This document shows positions 1-8,107 of a stretch of 64,000 nucleotides of DNA, piece by piece (position 1 is the first letter of the stretch; each line of letters starts with the position of its first letter). This DNA comes from Calditrichales bacterium MX18-03 (lineage in GTDB: Bacteria > Bacillota > Clostridia > Lutisporales > Lutisporaceae): NCBI GenBank assembly GCA_021083345.1, contig JAJGRE010000003.1:124001-188000 (forward strand), in the 5' to 3' direction. Below the pieces are notes generated by a model. The model made no database searches. It saw nothing but the letters and a program-made list of their open reading frames with translations, and was not told where the DNA came from. The translations under genes and the position numbers were made by a program.

Positions 1-118
1 CATCGGCATTCAGAATAATTTCAGGGTCATTCAAATATTCCACAGCCAAGGGCAGATCCTCTTCCTTAATGGCCCTTAAATTAATACTGACGCCTGCAAA
101 TAGGATTCGATCATGCAT
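1..118 (-). CDS. GNAT-family acetyltransferase, N-terminal fragment (gene runs off left edge)
   Basis: The first 39 codons read on the minus strand from an ATG at 118. They resemble the opening of RimJ/RimL-type GNAT proteins: a short beta strand with SINLRAI, then an acidic stretch and an NDPE turn. The same pattern (ANISLRAV, then NEEE) opens the gene just upstream, so the two look like tandem paralogues. The start overlaps the upstream stop by 8 bases, which suggests translational coupling. The acetyl-CoA-binding core lies outside the window, so substrate and completeness cannot be judged. Confidence 0.7.
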   Translation of the reverse strand, partial: MHDRILFAGVSINLRAIKEEDLPLAVEYLNDPEIILNAD

Positions 119-668
119 GCTTATTCCCCCAAACCATTTCGTCATATTCTCTTTTCAGAATGCTCATCTGCACCACATCGTGGTACCGGCCGTTCCTGTA
201 CAGCTCCTGCCTTAGGATGCCTTCAACCCGGAAGCCGATTTTCTCATAGCTCCTGACTGCTCTTTGGTTGAATGCAAATACATACAGACGGACCCTATTC
301 AGATTCATCTGATCAAAGATAAACCCCACCAGCAGCCGCATGGCTTCTGTACCATAACCGCAGCACCTGTTTTCGGCACCGCCGATATAGATATAAACCG
401 TAGTCTCACTGGTCATCCACTTTGTGTCCATGGTCCCGCACTTCCCAATGACGGTACCGTCCTGCTTTTCAATCACAAACTCCAGGTTATCGCGATGCTT
501 TTTCTTATATTTCTCAGCATAGCTTTCCTCTTCTGCCGCTACCGGTATAGGATAAGGAATCTTGGAAACCAGATTCAAAAGCACCTCTTCCTCGTTCCTC
601 AGCCTTGAGAGTACCGGTATATCTTCCTTTTCAACGGCTCTCAGACTAATATTTGCTCCCTTTAACAC
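111..668 (-). CDS. GNAT-family N-acetyltransferase (RimJ/RimL-like)
   Basis: 185 residues, the usual length for a single-domain GNAT of the Acetyltransf_3 type. The acetyl-CoA pocket region is visible as ENRCCGYGTEAMRLL near residues 96-110, followed by NQRAVRSYEKIGFRVEG, the typical helix and last strand of the fold. The start is GTG at 668, with GGAGG seven bases upstream. Proteins of this family acetylate N-terminal or small-molecule amines; the substrate cannot be read here. It overlaps a downstream paralogue by 8 bases. Confidence 0.85.
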   Translation of the reverse strand: MLKGANISLRAVEKEDIPVLSRLRNEEEVLLNLVSKIPYPIPVAAEEESYAEKYKKKHRDNLEFVIEKQDGTVIGKCGTMDTKWMTSETTVYIYIGGAENRCCGYGTEAMRLLVGFIFDQMNLNRVRLYVFAFNQRAVRSYEKIGFRVEGILRQELYRNGRYHDVVQMSILKREYDEMVWGNKHA

Positions 669-792
669 ACTCTGACCTCCTACTATAAAAAAACTTATAT
701 TGGCTAACCCCTATTTACATACTATATAGTAACTTTATTGGTTATCATTGTCAACGAAAGGTTTCCCAGCTTTGCCGGTACAGTTGGAAACA

Positions 793-822
793 AAAAAGCC
801 TACCTTTCGGTAAGCTTTCTCA
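793..822 (-). terminator. Rho-independent terminator after the riboswitch-controlled GNAT gene
   Basis: On the minus strand an AGCTTACC / GGTAGGCT hairpin with a GAAA loop is followed by TTTTTTG, just past the stop at 826. Confidence 0.75.
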
Positions 823-825
823 GGA

Positions 826-1449
826 CTATTCAACTTGCTTATGATAAATCAGGTCAGTGTACAAGGTTCCCTTATACTGCTCATACCGGACCCCTGCCAG
901 ATTGTAGCTCTGCTTCTTTCTAAACTGCAGCGATGCAAAGTTGGGAGCAGGACTGATAATCGTCTCTGCGAATATGTTATTGATCTCCTTGGCCTTCAGG
1001 TCCTCCATCAGCCGCTTATAAATCAAGCTGCCGATGCCCATGCCCGTCATATCGGCCAGAACGGCCGTCTTGTCAACCACAATGAACTGATTGATTTTTC
1101 TCATATCAAATTCCGGGCTCCAATAGACTTCTTCCACCCACTTGGGATTGTCATGCAGCCATTCTTCTTTGTTGTAGGCGATCATGAAGGCATATATCCT
1201 GTCATATTCGGCAACATAAAAATGCTCAAGGCTGTTGATGCCTTTTCTGATTTTCATTTTGTAGTAATTGGGATCCGACTGATAGTCGTCTACCAGAAAC
1301 CCCTGCTCCGATACCTTTTCACAGGTTCCTACCGAGCATGCAACTTCATAAATCGCTTCAGCATCTTCTGCCTGCGCCTTCCTGACCCTCAGGAGCTTTC
1401 TCAGTAAATACGGATTGATATTCTGTTTTATCTTGTTTGCAACCGCCAT
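826..1449 (-). CDS. GNAT-family acetyltransferase under a c-di-AMP riboswitch
   Basis: 207 residues from the ATG at 1449. A GGAGG lies seven bases before this codon, while the ATG at 1455 is too close to it, and longer reading would run into the leader RNA. The GNAT core shows as FIVVDKTAVLADMTGMGIGSLIYKRL (shortened here to its key part, GMGIGSLIYKRL), with an NFASLQFRKK helix afterwards. It is not recognisably one of the two GNAT genes to its left. It has its own promoter, riboswitch, leader terminator and 3' terminator, so it is a single-gene unit. c-di-AMP control points to osmotic or cell-envelope homeostasis, but the substrate is unknown. Confidence 0.8.
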   Translation of the reverse strand: MAVANKIKQNINPYLLRKLLRVRKAQAEDAEAIYEVACSVGTCEKVSEQGFLVDDYQSDPNYYKMKIRKGINSLEHFYVAEYDRIYAFMIAYNKEEWLHDNPKWVEEVYWSPEFDMRKINQFIVVDKTAVLADMTGMGIGSLIYKRLMEDLKAKEINNIFAETIISPAPNFASLQFRKKQSYNLAGVRYEQYKGTLYTDLIYHKQVE

Positions 1450-1493
1450 ATTCATACCTCCTTTAAAATCGATTAAGGAAGCATATGAATGTA

Positions 1494-1521
1494 ATAAAAA
1501 AACCGTAGAACATCTACGGTT
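1494..1521 (-). terminator. Leader terminator of the c-di-AMP riboswitch
   Basis: AACCGTAG and CTACGGTT pair around a five-base loop, followed on the minus strand by a long T run. It lies between the aptamer and the GNAT start at 1449. That is the place expected for a transcription-terminating expression platform. Confidence 0.85.
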
Positions 1522-1544
1522 ATCTTGGTACGCCAAATAAAGCG

Positions 1545-1715
1545 CAACAAAATTACACCCAGACCTCCTCTTCCCACGCTTACGAGGTTAGCTGACGGAT
1601 TCGGACCGAAAGAAGAATGGCCCTACCTTAGGGCAGCAGGTGCTGCCTTACCGGATTCACCCCAAAATATGGTTCCCCCGTTCCTGCACTTGCAGGACTC
1701 AGCGATCATTGGCGG
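1545..1715 (-). promoter_or_regulatory. c-di-AMP (ydaO/yuaA-type) riboswitch aptamer
   Basis: Read on the minus strand the region contains the blocks that mark the ydaO class in order: GGGGGAACC, then TTGGGGTGAATCC, a variable hairpin (GGCAGCACCTGCTGCC), and TCCGAATCCGTCAGCTAACC followed by CTCGTAAGCG. These match the conserved core as I remember it. ydaO aptamers bind two c-di-AMP molecules and usually turn genes off by termination. Here a T-tailed hairpin follows before a GNAT gene. Boundaries are approximate to about 10 bases. Confidence 0.9.
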
Positions 1716-1738
1716 ATTGGTATATAGTTGTATAGTAT

Positions 1739-1767
1739 ATTATATTAGAATGAGACACAAATTACAA
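1739..1767 (-). promoter_or_regulatory. SigmaA promoter of the riboswitch-GNAT unit
   Basis: TTGTAA (1767-1762) and TATAAT (1744-1739) on the minus strand, 17-base spacer, directly upstream of the aptamer. Confidence 0.7.
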
Positions 1768-1912
1768 CGCAAATCAAAAATTTGTTACGATTTTTTTACA
1801 TAAACGGTTATGGATTCCTGCAAGGCTTATCGCAAATCCATAGGCATTTTACGGAAATAATGCTATACTATTGAGGACAAGAACATTGCATATGACGCAG
1901 GGAGGTATAACA

Positions 1913-2644
1913 ATGAGTGTAGTCGGTACCAATATCAAAAATATCAGACTGAAGAAAAACATGAGCCTTAAGGATGTAGCAAAGAAATGCGGCGTTTCGG
2001 AGCTTTTCCTCAGCGATATAGAAAGCGGAAAGCGTGTCCCCAATACACAGGTCATCAGCAGCCTATCCAAGGCCCTGGGAATTCAGATCGATGCCATAGA
2101 GCCATCTTATTTTTCCGATTATTTTGACGCTGAGCCCCAGGCGGCAAAGCAGCCGGATACAGTCAGGCAGGACCGTCATGTTGTTTACAAAGCGGAAGAA
2201 AAAGCCCGCCCTACAGACAATACCCTGTCAGATGCCTTTTCAAAGGCTGTCAGGAAAATTCCCGTCCTTGGCAAAATTACGGCAGGCAAAAAGGTGCCTT
2301 ATGAGATGGATATTGTGGATCAGAAGTTTGAACCGGTTTTCCAGTCAAAAAACCACAATGTGGCCGGTGAGGAATTCATCTATTTCATTGTTCCCGACAA
2401 CAGCATGAGTGGTGCCCGTATCCTTAAGAATGACCTGGCTCTGGTGTTTTTGACAGATTCCTATTTTGACAAGGATATTCTCCTGGTAACCTGCAATAAC
2501 CGTACCTATATCCGCAGATGCAGGAATGTAGAAGACAAGCGCGTCCTGCTCTATCCCGAGAACCCTGAGTCGGAAATCCTGATAGCGGATAAAAAGGACA
2601 TACATGTCATCGGAAAGGTTGTCAGAGTAGAGTTCAAGCTTTAG
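1913..2644 (+). CDS. XRE-family HTH regulator with S24 (LexA/CI-like) C-terminal domain
   Basis: 243 residues from the ATG at 1913, preceded by GGAGG seven bases upstream. Residues about 6-60 form a Cro/CI helix-turn-helix (KDVAKKCGVSELFLSDIESG). The C-terminal half, from about residue 115, looks like an S24 peptidase fold: the IPVLGKITAGK strand with the Ala-Gly pair, then PDNSMSG with the expected nucleophile Ser164. The general-base lysine of LexA lies 37 residues after its serine; here that position is Arg201 (TYIRRC). Self-cleavage is therefore doubtful, and the domain may serve dimerisation or ligand sensing. No prophage genes are nearby. The target is unknown. Confidence 0.85.
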   Translation: MSVVGTNIKNIRLKKNMSLKDVAKKCGVSELFLSDIESGKRVPNTQVISSLSKALGIQIDAIEPSYFSDYFDAEPQAAKQPDTVRQDRHVVYKAEEKARPTDNTLSDAFSKAVRKIPVLGKITAGKKVPYEMDIVDQKFEPVFQSKNHNVAGEEFIYFIVPDNSMSGARILKNDLALVFLTDSYFDKDILLVTCNNRTYIRRCRNVEDKRVLLYPENPESEILIADKKDIHVIGKVVRVEFKL

Positions 2645-2705
2645 CAACCCGTGCAGCAAATATGGATATAAGGCTGGGACAACCGTCTCCAGCCTTTTGC
2701 TTCTG

Positions 2706-3128
2706 TCAATATACCCTGCTCTGCAGCACACTGCACCGCTCCCGAACCTTTTCCATTAACTTTTCACGGTTAACAATGTACCGGATATGATGTCCTGTTC
2801 CTATCTGACTGATTTCATCAAAAGCCTTTATCTCAAAGGTCAGAATATTGCCATCCACCTCAGTCAGAGTGGCGTTCACCGTCACCGTCATGCCTTCCTT
2901 TGTTGGATTGCTGTGCTCGATATCCAGCGTTTTTCCGATGGTAATGATGCCATCCGGAAGCAGCGGGTCCACCGTCAAGACCGCAGCCTCGATCATCAAC
3001 GCCGCCAAGGTCGGTGTTGCCAGCAGGTCCGTCAATGCGCCGCTTCCGATATTCAAGGCTGTATCCTCCCGGGTGATGACCTTTTGTACCGATTTTGTCA
3101 TTCCAGCTTTCAATTCAGGCAGCTTCAT
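2706..3128 (-). CDS. Hotdog-fold thioesterase, fluoroacetyl-CoA thioesterase (FlK)-like
   Basis: 140 residues, the length of the FlK-like family. The family pattern is present: an N-terminal LKAGM strand, ALTDLLATPTLAALMIEAA holding the Thr and Glu that align with the FlK catalytic Thr and Glu, and DIEHSNPTKEGM with the His. A GTGHHIRYIVN strand closes the fold. Relatives in clostridia are annotated as thioesterases without a proven acyl-CoA substrate; true fluoroacetyl-CoA activity is unlikely. It is convergent with the S24-like regulator and faces away from the M42 peptidase gene. Confidence 0.8.
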   Translation of the reverse strand: MKLPELKAGMTKSVQKVITREDTALNIGSGALTDLLATPTLAALMIEAAVLTVDPLLPDGIITIGKTLDIEHSNPTKEGMTVTVNATLTEVDGNILTFEIKAFDEISQIGTGHHIRYIVNREKLMEKVRERCSVLQSRVY

Positions 3129-3242
3129 AACAATACCCCCTTTATTTCATTATATCACAATGATTGGCTTTGTTGCCATATTATTCTGACAATTTCGATT
3201 GATTATACTTTTTTACAATCTGTAGATTCACATCCAAGCTCA

Positions 3243-3251
3243 TGCTATAAT
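3243..3251 (+). promoter_or_regulatory. Extended -10 promoter for the M42 peptidase gene
   Basis: TGCTATAAT ends at 3251, about 60 bases before the start codon. No convincing -35 box is seen, which fits an extended -10 promoter. Confidence 0.5.
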
Positions 3252-3311
3252 AGCCATATAAGTTTGCCCGCGAAGAATTCGCAGCATCGACTACAGCTTA
3301 GGAGGCAAGTT

Positions 3312-4346
3312 ATGATTGACCAGAAATACCTACTGGAAATCCTGGAAACATTATGCCGGACCCCCAGTCCCACCGGCTTCACCCAGCACATTCTGCCGCT
3401 TTTGGAAAAGGAATTCAATCAGCTGGGACTGCAGCCTGTCCGCAGTCACAACGGCAGCATCTCAGCCATTATAAATGGAAAAAGCGGAAACGTTAGAAAG
3501 GTACTGGCCGCCCACATCGATACGTTGGGTGCCATGGTCAAGGATATTAAGGATAACGGCAGATTGGTCTTTTCTCCCGTCGGGAGTTACATGGCAAATT
3601 CCATTGAATGTGAAAACTGCCAGGTCCATACGGCTTCCGGCAAGGTTGTCGGCGGCACGGTCTTTTCCCTCAAGCCCTCTGTGCACGTTCATTCCGATGC
3701 AAGGAGCTATGAGCGTCGTTTCGAAAACATGGAAATACTGTTGGACGAGAAAATACGGTCAAAGGACGAAACCAAAGCATTGGGCGTGGAGATTGGAGAT
3801 TTCATCACCTTCGACAGCCGGTTCACCGTAACGGAAAAAGGCTTCGTCAAGACAAGGCATTTGGACGACAAAGCCGGCGTAGCCATTCTGCTGAGCCTTT
3901 GCAGAGCAATTAAGGAAAGCGGCGGTATACCGGCGGATTCCGTCCAGATCATGATCACAGCCTATGAGGAAGTAGGTCACGGCGCTTGCAGCGGGATTGA
4001 TCCGACAGCGCAGGAGCTGCTGTGCATCGATATGGGAGCGCCGGGTGAGGGGCAGAATTCAGATGAATACACCGTATCCATCTGCGCCAAGGATAGCGGC
4101 GGACCTTACAACTACGAGCTTCGCAGCAGGCTGGTGCAGCTGGCCAAGGCACAGCAGATCGATTATCGCGTTGACCTTTACCCCAATTATTCTTCAGATG
4201 CGCTCGCCGCTCTGAAAGCCGGCTATAATCTGAGGACTGCGCTTATCGGACCGGGTGTTTACGCTTCACATTCCTATGAGAGGACCCATATTGATTCCAT
4301 TGAATATACTGCAAGATTGGCATTGGCTTATATGATGGAGTCATAG
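3312..4346 (+). CDS. M42-family metallopeptidase (glutamyl aminopeptidase/FrvX-like)
   Basis: 344 residues from the ATG at 3312 with AGGAGG six bases before it; the longer open frame upstream overlaps the thioesterase gene and has no ribosome site. Metal-site motifs of M42 enzymes are in order: AAHIDTLGAMV, TRHLDDKAGVA, AYEEVGHGA (general-base glutamate pair), CIDMGAPGEG and a C-terminal ASHSYERTH. Members are dinuclear Zn/Co aminopeptidases that form tetrahedral complexes and degrade cytosolic peptides. The gene is monocistronic with its own terminator. Confidence 0.92.
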   Translation: MIDQKYLLEILETLCRTPSPTGFTQHILPLLEKEFNQLGLQPVRSHNGSISAIINGKSGNVRKVLAAHIDTLGAMVKDIKDNGRLVFSPVGSYMANSIECENCQVHTASGKVVGGTVFSLKPSVHVHSDARSYERRFENMEILLDEKIRSKDETKALGVEIGDFITFDSRFTVTEKGFVKTRHLDDKAGVAILLSLCRAIKESGGIPADSVQIMITAYEEVGHGACSGIDPTAQELLCIDMGAPGEGQNSDEYTVSICAKDSGGPYNYELRSRLVQLAKAQQIDYRVDLYPNYSSDALAALKAGYNLRTALIGPGVYASHSYERTHIDSIEYTARLALAYMMES

Positions 4347-4352
4347 AAATAG

Positions 4353-4389
4353 ATAAAGATCCGGGTTTCAAAAGAAACCCGGATCTTTT
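4353..4389. terminator. Bidirectional terminator between the M42 peptidase gene and pyrI
   Basis: GATCCGGGTTT and AAACCCGGATC form an 11-bp stem, flanked by A and T runs on both sides. It can serve both convergent genes. Confidence 0.85.
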
Positions 4390-4393
4390 AGAT

Positions 4394-4825
4394 TTAGATC
4401 GAATAAGTTGTAAGTTCCTCGCAGTAATTGCAGCTGTAGTGCATTTTTCCGTTGGCATGCTGCAGGGTGAACTTGGGTGTGACGTATTCGTCAAAATTGC
4501 TGACGCACCTCGGGTTCTTGCACTTGAAGAGCCCTGCTACTTCCCGGGGAATATTCACATTCATCTTGTTTACGATGATGTCGTTTTCGATGATATTCAC
4601 AGTAATGCTGGGATCGATGAGACCCAGCATGGTCAGATCCAAGTCGATTTTATTCTCGATTTTGATGATATCCTTTTTCCCCAGTCTGTTGCTGGGCACA
4701 TTGATCAGCAGCACCACCGGGAAATTGACATCGCTGAGCTTCAGCTTTTCAAAGATCTTGATGCCGTTACCCGCTGTAATATGGTCGATTACGATTCCGC
4801 AATTGATACTATTTACCTTCAACAT
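4394..4825 (-). CDS. pyrI: Aspartate carbamoyltransferase regulatory subunit
   Basis: 143 residues from the ATG at 4825; GGGGG lies nine bases before it, while the ATG at 4831 is only three bases from that site. The allosteric domain opens with [18 protein letters not shown]. The zinc domain carries Cys-x4-Cys (CKNPRC) and Cys-x2-Cys (CNYC), the four ligands that hold regulatory to catalytic chains. PyrI binds CTP/ATP and modulates PyrB. It overlaps the 3' end of pyrB by 17 bases, so the two subunits are translationally linked. Confidence 0.95.
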   Translation of the reverse strand: MLKVNSINCGIVIDHITAGNGIKIFEKLKLSDVNFPVVLLINVPSNRLGKKDIIKIENKIDLDLTMLGLIDPSITVNIIENDIIVNKMNVNIPREVAGLFKCKNPRCVSNFDEYVTPKFTLQHANGKMHYSCNYCEELTTYSI

Positions 4826-5753
4826 TGACATCCACCCCCAACAATAATGCCATCAAGGCCATTCTTACATAAATACCGTACTCGGCTTGCTTGAAGTAAA
4901 CCCCTCTGGGATCGTCATCCACATCATAGCTGATTTCATTGACTCTCGGCAGTGGATGCATGACCAGCATATCTTTCTTTGCATGCTTCAGCTTGCTTCT
5001 GTTGAGTATGTAGCTGTCCTTCAGGCGCATATAATCTGCTTCATTGAAGAAGCGTTCCTTCTGTATTCTTGTCATGTAAAGGATATCGACTTCATTGATC
5101 ACCTTTTCCAGGCTTTCTGTTTCGACAACATCTATATTGTATTTTTCAATGAGGTAATTTTTCAGGGTCTCTGGCAGCCTCAGTTCATTGGGAGAGATCA
5201 GCACAAACCTGCAGCCCTGATATCTTGACAGGGCACTGATCAGTGAGTGGACCGTTCTTCCAAACTTCAGGTCTCCGCAAAAGGCAACTGTCAGCTGATC
5301 GATCCGGCCTTTGTACCTTCTGATGGTCAGCAGGTCCGTCAGGGTCTGCGTCGGGTGCTGGTGGCCTCCATCTCCGCCGTTGATCACCGGCGCTGCAGAA
5401 TACTCCGAAGCCAACTTCGGCGCGCCTTCCTTGGGATGCCTCATGACGACCACATCAGCATATGTGCACAGTACACGGATGGTATCCGCGATACTTTCAC
5501 CTTTTGAAACCGAACTGGTGCTGGCATCAGAAAAGCCTAGCACCGAACCGCCCATTCTGAGCATTGCGGATTCAAAGCTCAAGCGTGTCCGTGTACTGGG
5601 CTCATAAAATAGAGTACCCAGGATTTTTCCTTTGCAGATGCTGCCATAGGCCTCACGGTTATCGATCATTTTGTCAGCCAGGTCAAAAATCCGGCTCAGT
5701 TCCTCCAGTGTAAAATCATTGGGATCAATCAGGTGTCTTCCTTTTAAGCTCAT
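4809..5753 (-). CDS. pyrB: Aspartate carbamoyltransferase catalytic subunit
   Basis: 314 residues, full length. The carbamoyl-phosphate loop STRTRLSFE is near residue 54, HPTQTLTDL in the middle and [10 protein letters not shown] in the aspartate domain. The enzyme condenses carbamoyl phosphate and aspartate in pyrimidine biosynthesis, in the cytoplasm. It is the first gene of pyrB-pyrI, behind a long leader with a terminator and two PyrR-type loops. The ATG at 5753 has GGAGG eight bases upstream, inside the second loop's flank. No other pyr gene is in the window. Confidence 0.97.
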   Translation of the reverse strand: MSLKGRHLIDPNDFTLEELSRIFDLADKMIDNREAYGSICKGKILGTLFYEPSTRTRLSFESAMLRMGGSVLGFSDASTSSVSKGESIADTIRVLCTYADVVVMRHPKEGAPKLASEYSAAPVINGGDGGHQHPTQTLTDLLTIRRYKGRIDQLTVAFCGDLKFGRTVHSLISALSRYQGCRFVLISPNELRLPETLKNYLIEKYNIDVVETESLEKVINEVDILYMTRIQKERFFNEADYMRLKDSYILNRSKLKHAKKDMLVMHPLPRVNEISYDVDDDPRGVYFKQAEYGIYVRMALMALLLGVDVNVEGK

Positions 5754-5761
5754 TGTCTTCT

Positions 5762-5784
5762 CCTCCTTCTAGTCTCACGGGACT
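5762..5784 (-). promoter_or_regulatory. PyrR-type RNA loop overlapping the pyrB ribosome site
   Basis: The minus strand reads AGTCCCGTGAGACTAG followed directly by AAGGAGG, 8 bases from the pyrB start. It nearly duplicates the loop at 5900-5923 and matches the conserved PyrR recognition form (AGUCC, GAG, then a pyrimidine-U). Its position suggests PyrR could mask the ribosome site. Confidence 0.65.
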
Positions 5785-5837
5785 ATGTTAAAAAAGGGTC
5801 CTTATTTTATTGTGTAGGATTATATTAATCTTATACA

Positions 5838-5872
5838 ATAAAAAAACCTTCCTGCCTGTGAGCATGAAGGTT
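5838..5872 (-). terminator. Attenuator terminator of the pyrBI leader
   Basis: AACCTTC and GAAGGTT pair around a loop containing CTCACAGG, followed by TTTTTTTATTG on the minus strand. It sits between the first PyrR-type loop and the pyrB start, as in pyr attenuators. Confidence 0.85.
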
Positions 5873-5899
5873 CCTTGCGTCGAAACACAATTCATATAA

Positions 5900-5923
5900 C
5901 CACCTTACTAGCCTCACAGGACT
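5900..5923 (-). promoter_or_regulatory. PyrR-binding anti-antiterminator loop in the pyrBI leader
   Basis: The minus strand reads AGTCCTGTGAGGCTAG then TAAGG, which agrees with the PyrR recognition loop of Bacillus pyr leaders. PyrR with UMP would bind here and favour the downstream terminator. Confidence 0.75.
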
Positions 5924-5947
5924 AAATTAAAGGTTATCGTTTTTTAT

Positions 5948-5976
5948 AAAATAACACAAATATGTTTTTATGTCAA
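5948..5976 (-). promoter_or_regulatory. SigmaA promoter of pyrBI
   Basis: TTGACA (5976-5971), 17-base spacer, TATTTT (5953-5948) on the minus strand, just upstream of the PyrR loop. Confidence 0.6.
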
Positions 5977-6161
5977 GCAAGGAACAACTAAAAGCCGTAA
6001 TCTTGACTTGTTTTCCAATGCGCCAAGAAAATTTTTTAACTTTTTTTCAAATTACTACTAAAAACAAAAAGCACCGCCGAATGATATAACGAGTGACTCA
6101 GACAGATACTTGTATGGTTGACCAAGAACCGAGACCAGAACAACAAAAAGGAGGAACAACA

Positions 6162-8000
6162 ATGTTCAAGAAAAAACTGATTTCATTAGGATTGGCAGTA
6201 CTCATCACCGTCTCTTCCGTTTCAACATCTGTTTTTGCGATGGAATCCAGAAATTTTAATAACGGTAAGTCTGCCGGCAAAACACAGCAAAAGTTCTTTA
6301 CCCCGGAAAACAAGGATAAGAAAAGCGAATCCCATAAGTATAAGTTCAAAGATTCAGGGGATGTCAAATGGGCACTAAACGCCATTGAAAAGCTGGCTGC
6401 AAAAGGAATCCTTGCAGGCAAGACAGCCGACTCCTTCAAGCCCAAAGACCAGCTCTCCAAGCTGGAAGCGCTTGCAATGGTCCTTAAGCTGCTGGGAGAC
6501 GGCAAGGAAGCGGAAAGCAAAAGCAACCTCATCCACCCGCTGTATAAAGGCAATAAGCTGCCATGGGGATTAGGCTACATCTTCCTGGCTATCGAAAAGA
6601 AAATACTGCTTCCGGAAGAGCTTTCGGAATTTAACCCTTCTTCTCCCGCAAAGCGCCATGAAGTGGCAAGGTACATTATAAGGGCACTTGGAAAAACAGA
6701 TGAGGCCCTGAAGCATATGGACGAAGATCTGTCCTTCAAGGATGAAAAAGCAATACCCAAGGCTTCCGTCGGTTATGTTTATCTTGCCAATAAGCTGGAG
6801 CTGATGACAGGCGACGATCGCAACGAATTCAAACCCATGAATACTATTACTAGAGCTGAAATGGCGGTTATTTTGGACCGTGCAGACGGAAAAACCGATT
6901 TGCCCGACAGCGATATTCGGAAATCCAATGTGAGGTTTGTATCCTATAATGATGATACCGATACCATCACCGTTCTGAGCAGGAACACTAGGCTGAACTA
7001 TAAAGTATATTCCAACGCACCCGTATTCGTCGATTCCGGCTTCAAGTCCACTGACGACCTGGAAGCGGGCGATATACTGAGATTGGTGTTCAATCAGAGC
7101 AAGCAGGTCATCTTCATTGAAGTCGTGGGTCACTCTGATGCGGACGACGATGATGACAATGACAGTGACACGGAAGAAGATGAACTGGATATCGATACAA
7201 TGGACTATGATGACCTTCCGGAGATCCTGCAGGAGCAAGTAGATTACCTGAAGCTTTCAAAGAACTACAAGGCTTATGAATACGAAGGCGATATCTATCT
7301 GATTGCAACAAGAGGAAAGAAAAGTACCGGCGGCTATGAAATAGACATTACTGAAGCCTTCAAGGTAACACTGGGCGACAATAAATACAACATCAAAGCA
7401 GTTGTGGAAACAGAAGATCCCTCTGATGACGACAACGTTACACAAGCTATTGCTTACCCCTACAGTGTCGTAAAGCTTGACGATTTCAGCGGTATCCAAA
7501 AGGTAGTTTTTGTCGATGACGACAACAGCAAGCTGGCTGAGGCAGCGGTAGCCGACCTGGATGAGGTCGTAGAAGTCGACGGAGCCATACAGGTCATTTA
7601 CAGCGATGACAGTAAAATAAAGGTGCTCAAAGAAAATGGTTCGACAGCCATCTATCCGATACCGGATTCTGCCGATATCGAAGTCAACAATGAGAACGCG
7701 GATTTCGAAGATTTGAAGGTCAATATGAAAGTTACCTTAGAATTGCACGATGAAAAGGTAACAAAGGTGGAAGCGGAAGATACCGTAACAGAGATCGAGT
7801 GCATCCTTTCAGGAATCAACATGGCCAGCAGCAAAACGATTACCGTCAAGGTAGGCAGTACCTACAAAACCTACAGCGTCGAAAGCAGCACCGATATCAT
7901 CATTGATGACAAGGACGCTGAGCTTCAAGAGCTTACCATCGGCAGCGAAGTGACGCTTACCTTCGAAAACGGTGTTCTGACAAAGATTGAAAAGGAATAG
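6162..8000 (+). CDS. S-layer homology (SLH) domain cell-surface protein
   Basis: 612 residues from the ATG at 6162 (GGAGG upstream). A signal peptide (KKKLISLGLAVLITVSS, cleavage after VFA) is followed by three SLH-type repeats at roughly residues 60-240, the last with ITRAEMAVIL. SLH triplets bind pyruvylated secondary cell-wall polymer, so the protein is surface-anchored. Residues about 324-355 are strongly acidic (ADDDDDNDSD), then come beta-rich segments of unknown type with many aspartates, possibly calcium-binding. The first two SLH copies diverge from consensus. There is no catalytic domain I can name. Single gene with a strong terminator. Confidence 0.88.
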   Translation: MFKKKLISLGLAVLITVSSVSTSVFAMESRNFNNGKSAGKTQQKFFTPENKDKKSESHKYKFKDSGDVKWALNAIEKLAAKGILAGKTADSFKPKDQLSKLEALAMVLKLLGDGKEAESKSNLIHPLYKGNKLPWGLGYIFLAIEKKILLPEELSEFNPSSPAKRHEVARYIIRALGKTDEALKHMDEDLSFKDEKAIPKASVGYVYLANKLELMTGDDRNEFKPMNTITRAEMAVILDRADGKTDLPDSDIRKSNVRFVSYNDDTDTITVLSRNTRLNYKVYSNAPVFVDSGFKSTDDLEAGDILRLVFNQSKQVIFIEVVGHSDADDDDDNDSDTEEDELDIDTMDYDDLPEILQEQVDYLKLSKNYKAYEYEGDIYLIATRGKKSTGGYEIDITEAFKVTLGDNKYNIKAVVETEDPSDDDNVTQAIAYPYSVVKLDDFSGIQKVVFVDDDNSKLAEAAVADLDEVVEVDGAIQVIYSDDSKIKVLKENGSTAIYPIPDSADIEVNNENADFEDLKVNMKVTLELHDEKVTKVEAEDTVTEIECILSGINMASSKTITVKVGSTYKTYSVESSTDIIIDDKDAELQELTIGSEVTLTFENGVLTKIEKE

Positions 8001-8036
8001 CTTATAAAAAAGTATAATATACAAGCGGTCCTCAAT

Positions 8037-8080
8037 AAGATATAAACAGATAAACCTGTTTATATCTTATTTTTCATTTT
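8037..8080 (+). terminator. Terminator of the SLH protein gene
   Basis: AAGATATAAACAG and CTGTTTATATCTT form a perfect 13-bp stem with a six-base loop, then ATTTTTCATTTT. Confidence 0.9.
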
Positions 8081-8107
8081 AAGATCGATTTTTAAGGAGT
8101 GAACGCT

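Noticed and set aside
2787-3311. N-terminal extension of the M42 peptidase frame
   Set aside because: It runs antisense through the thioesterase gene; AGGAGG and the family start both place the beginning at 3312.
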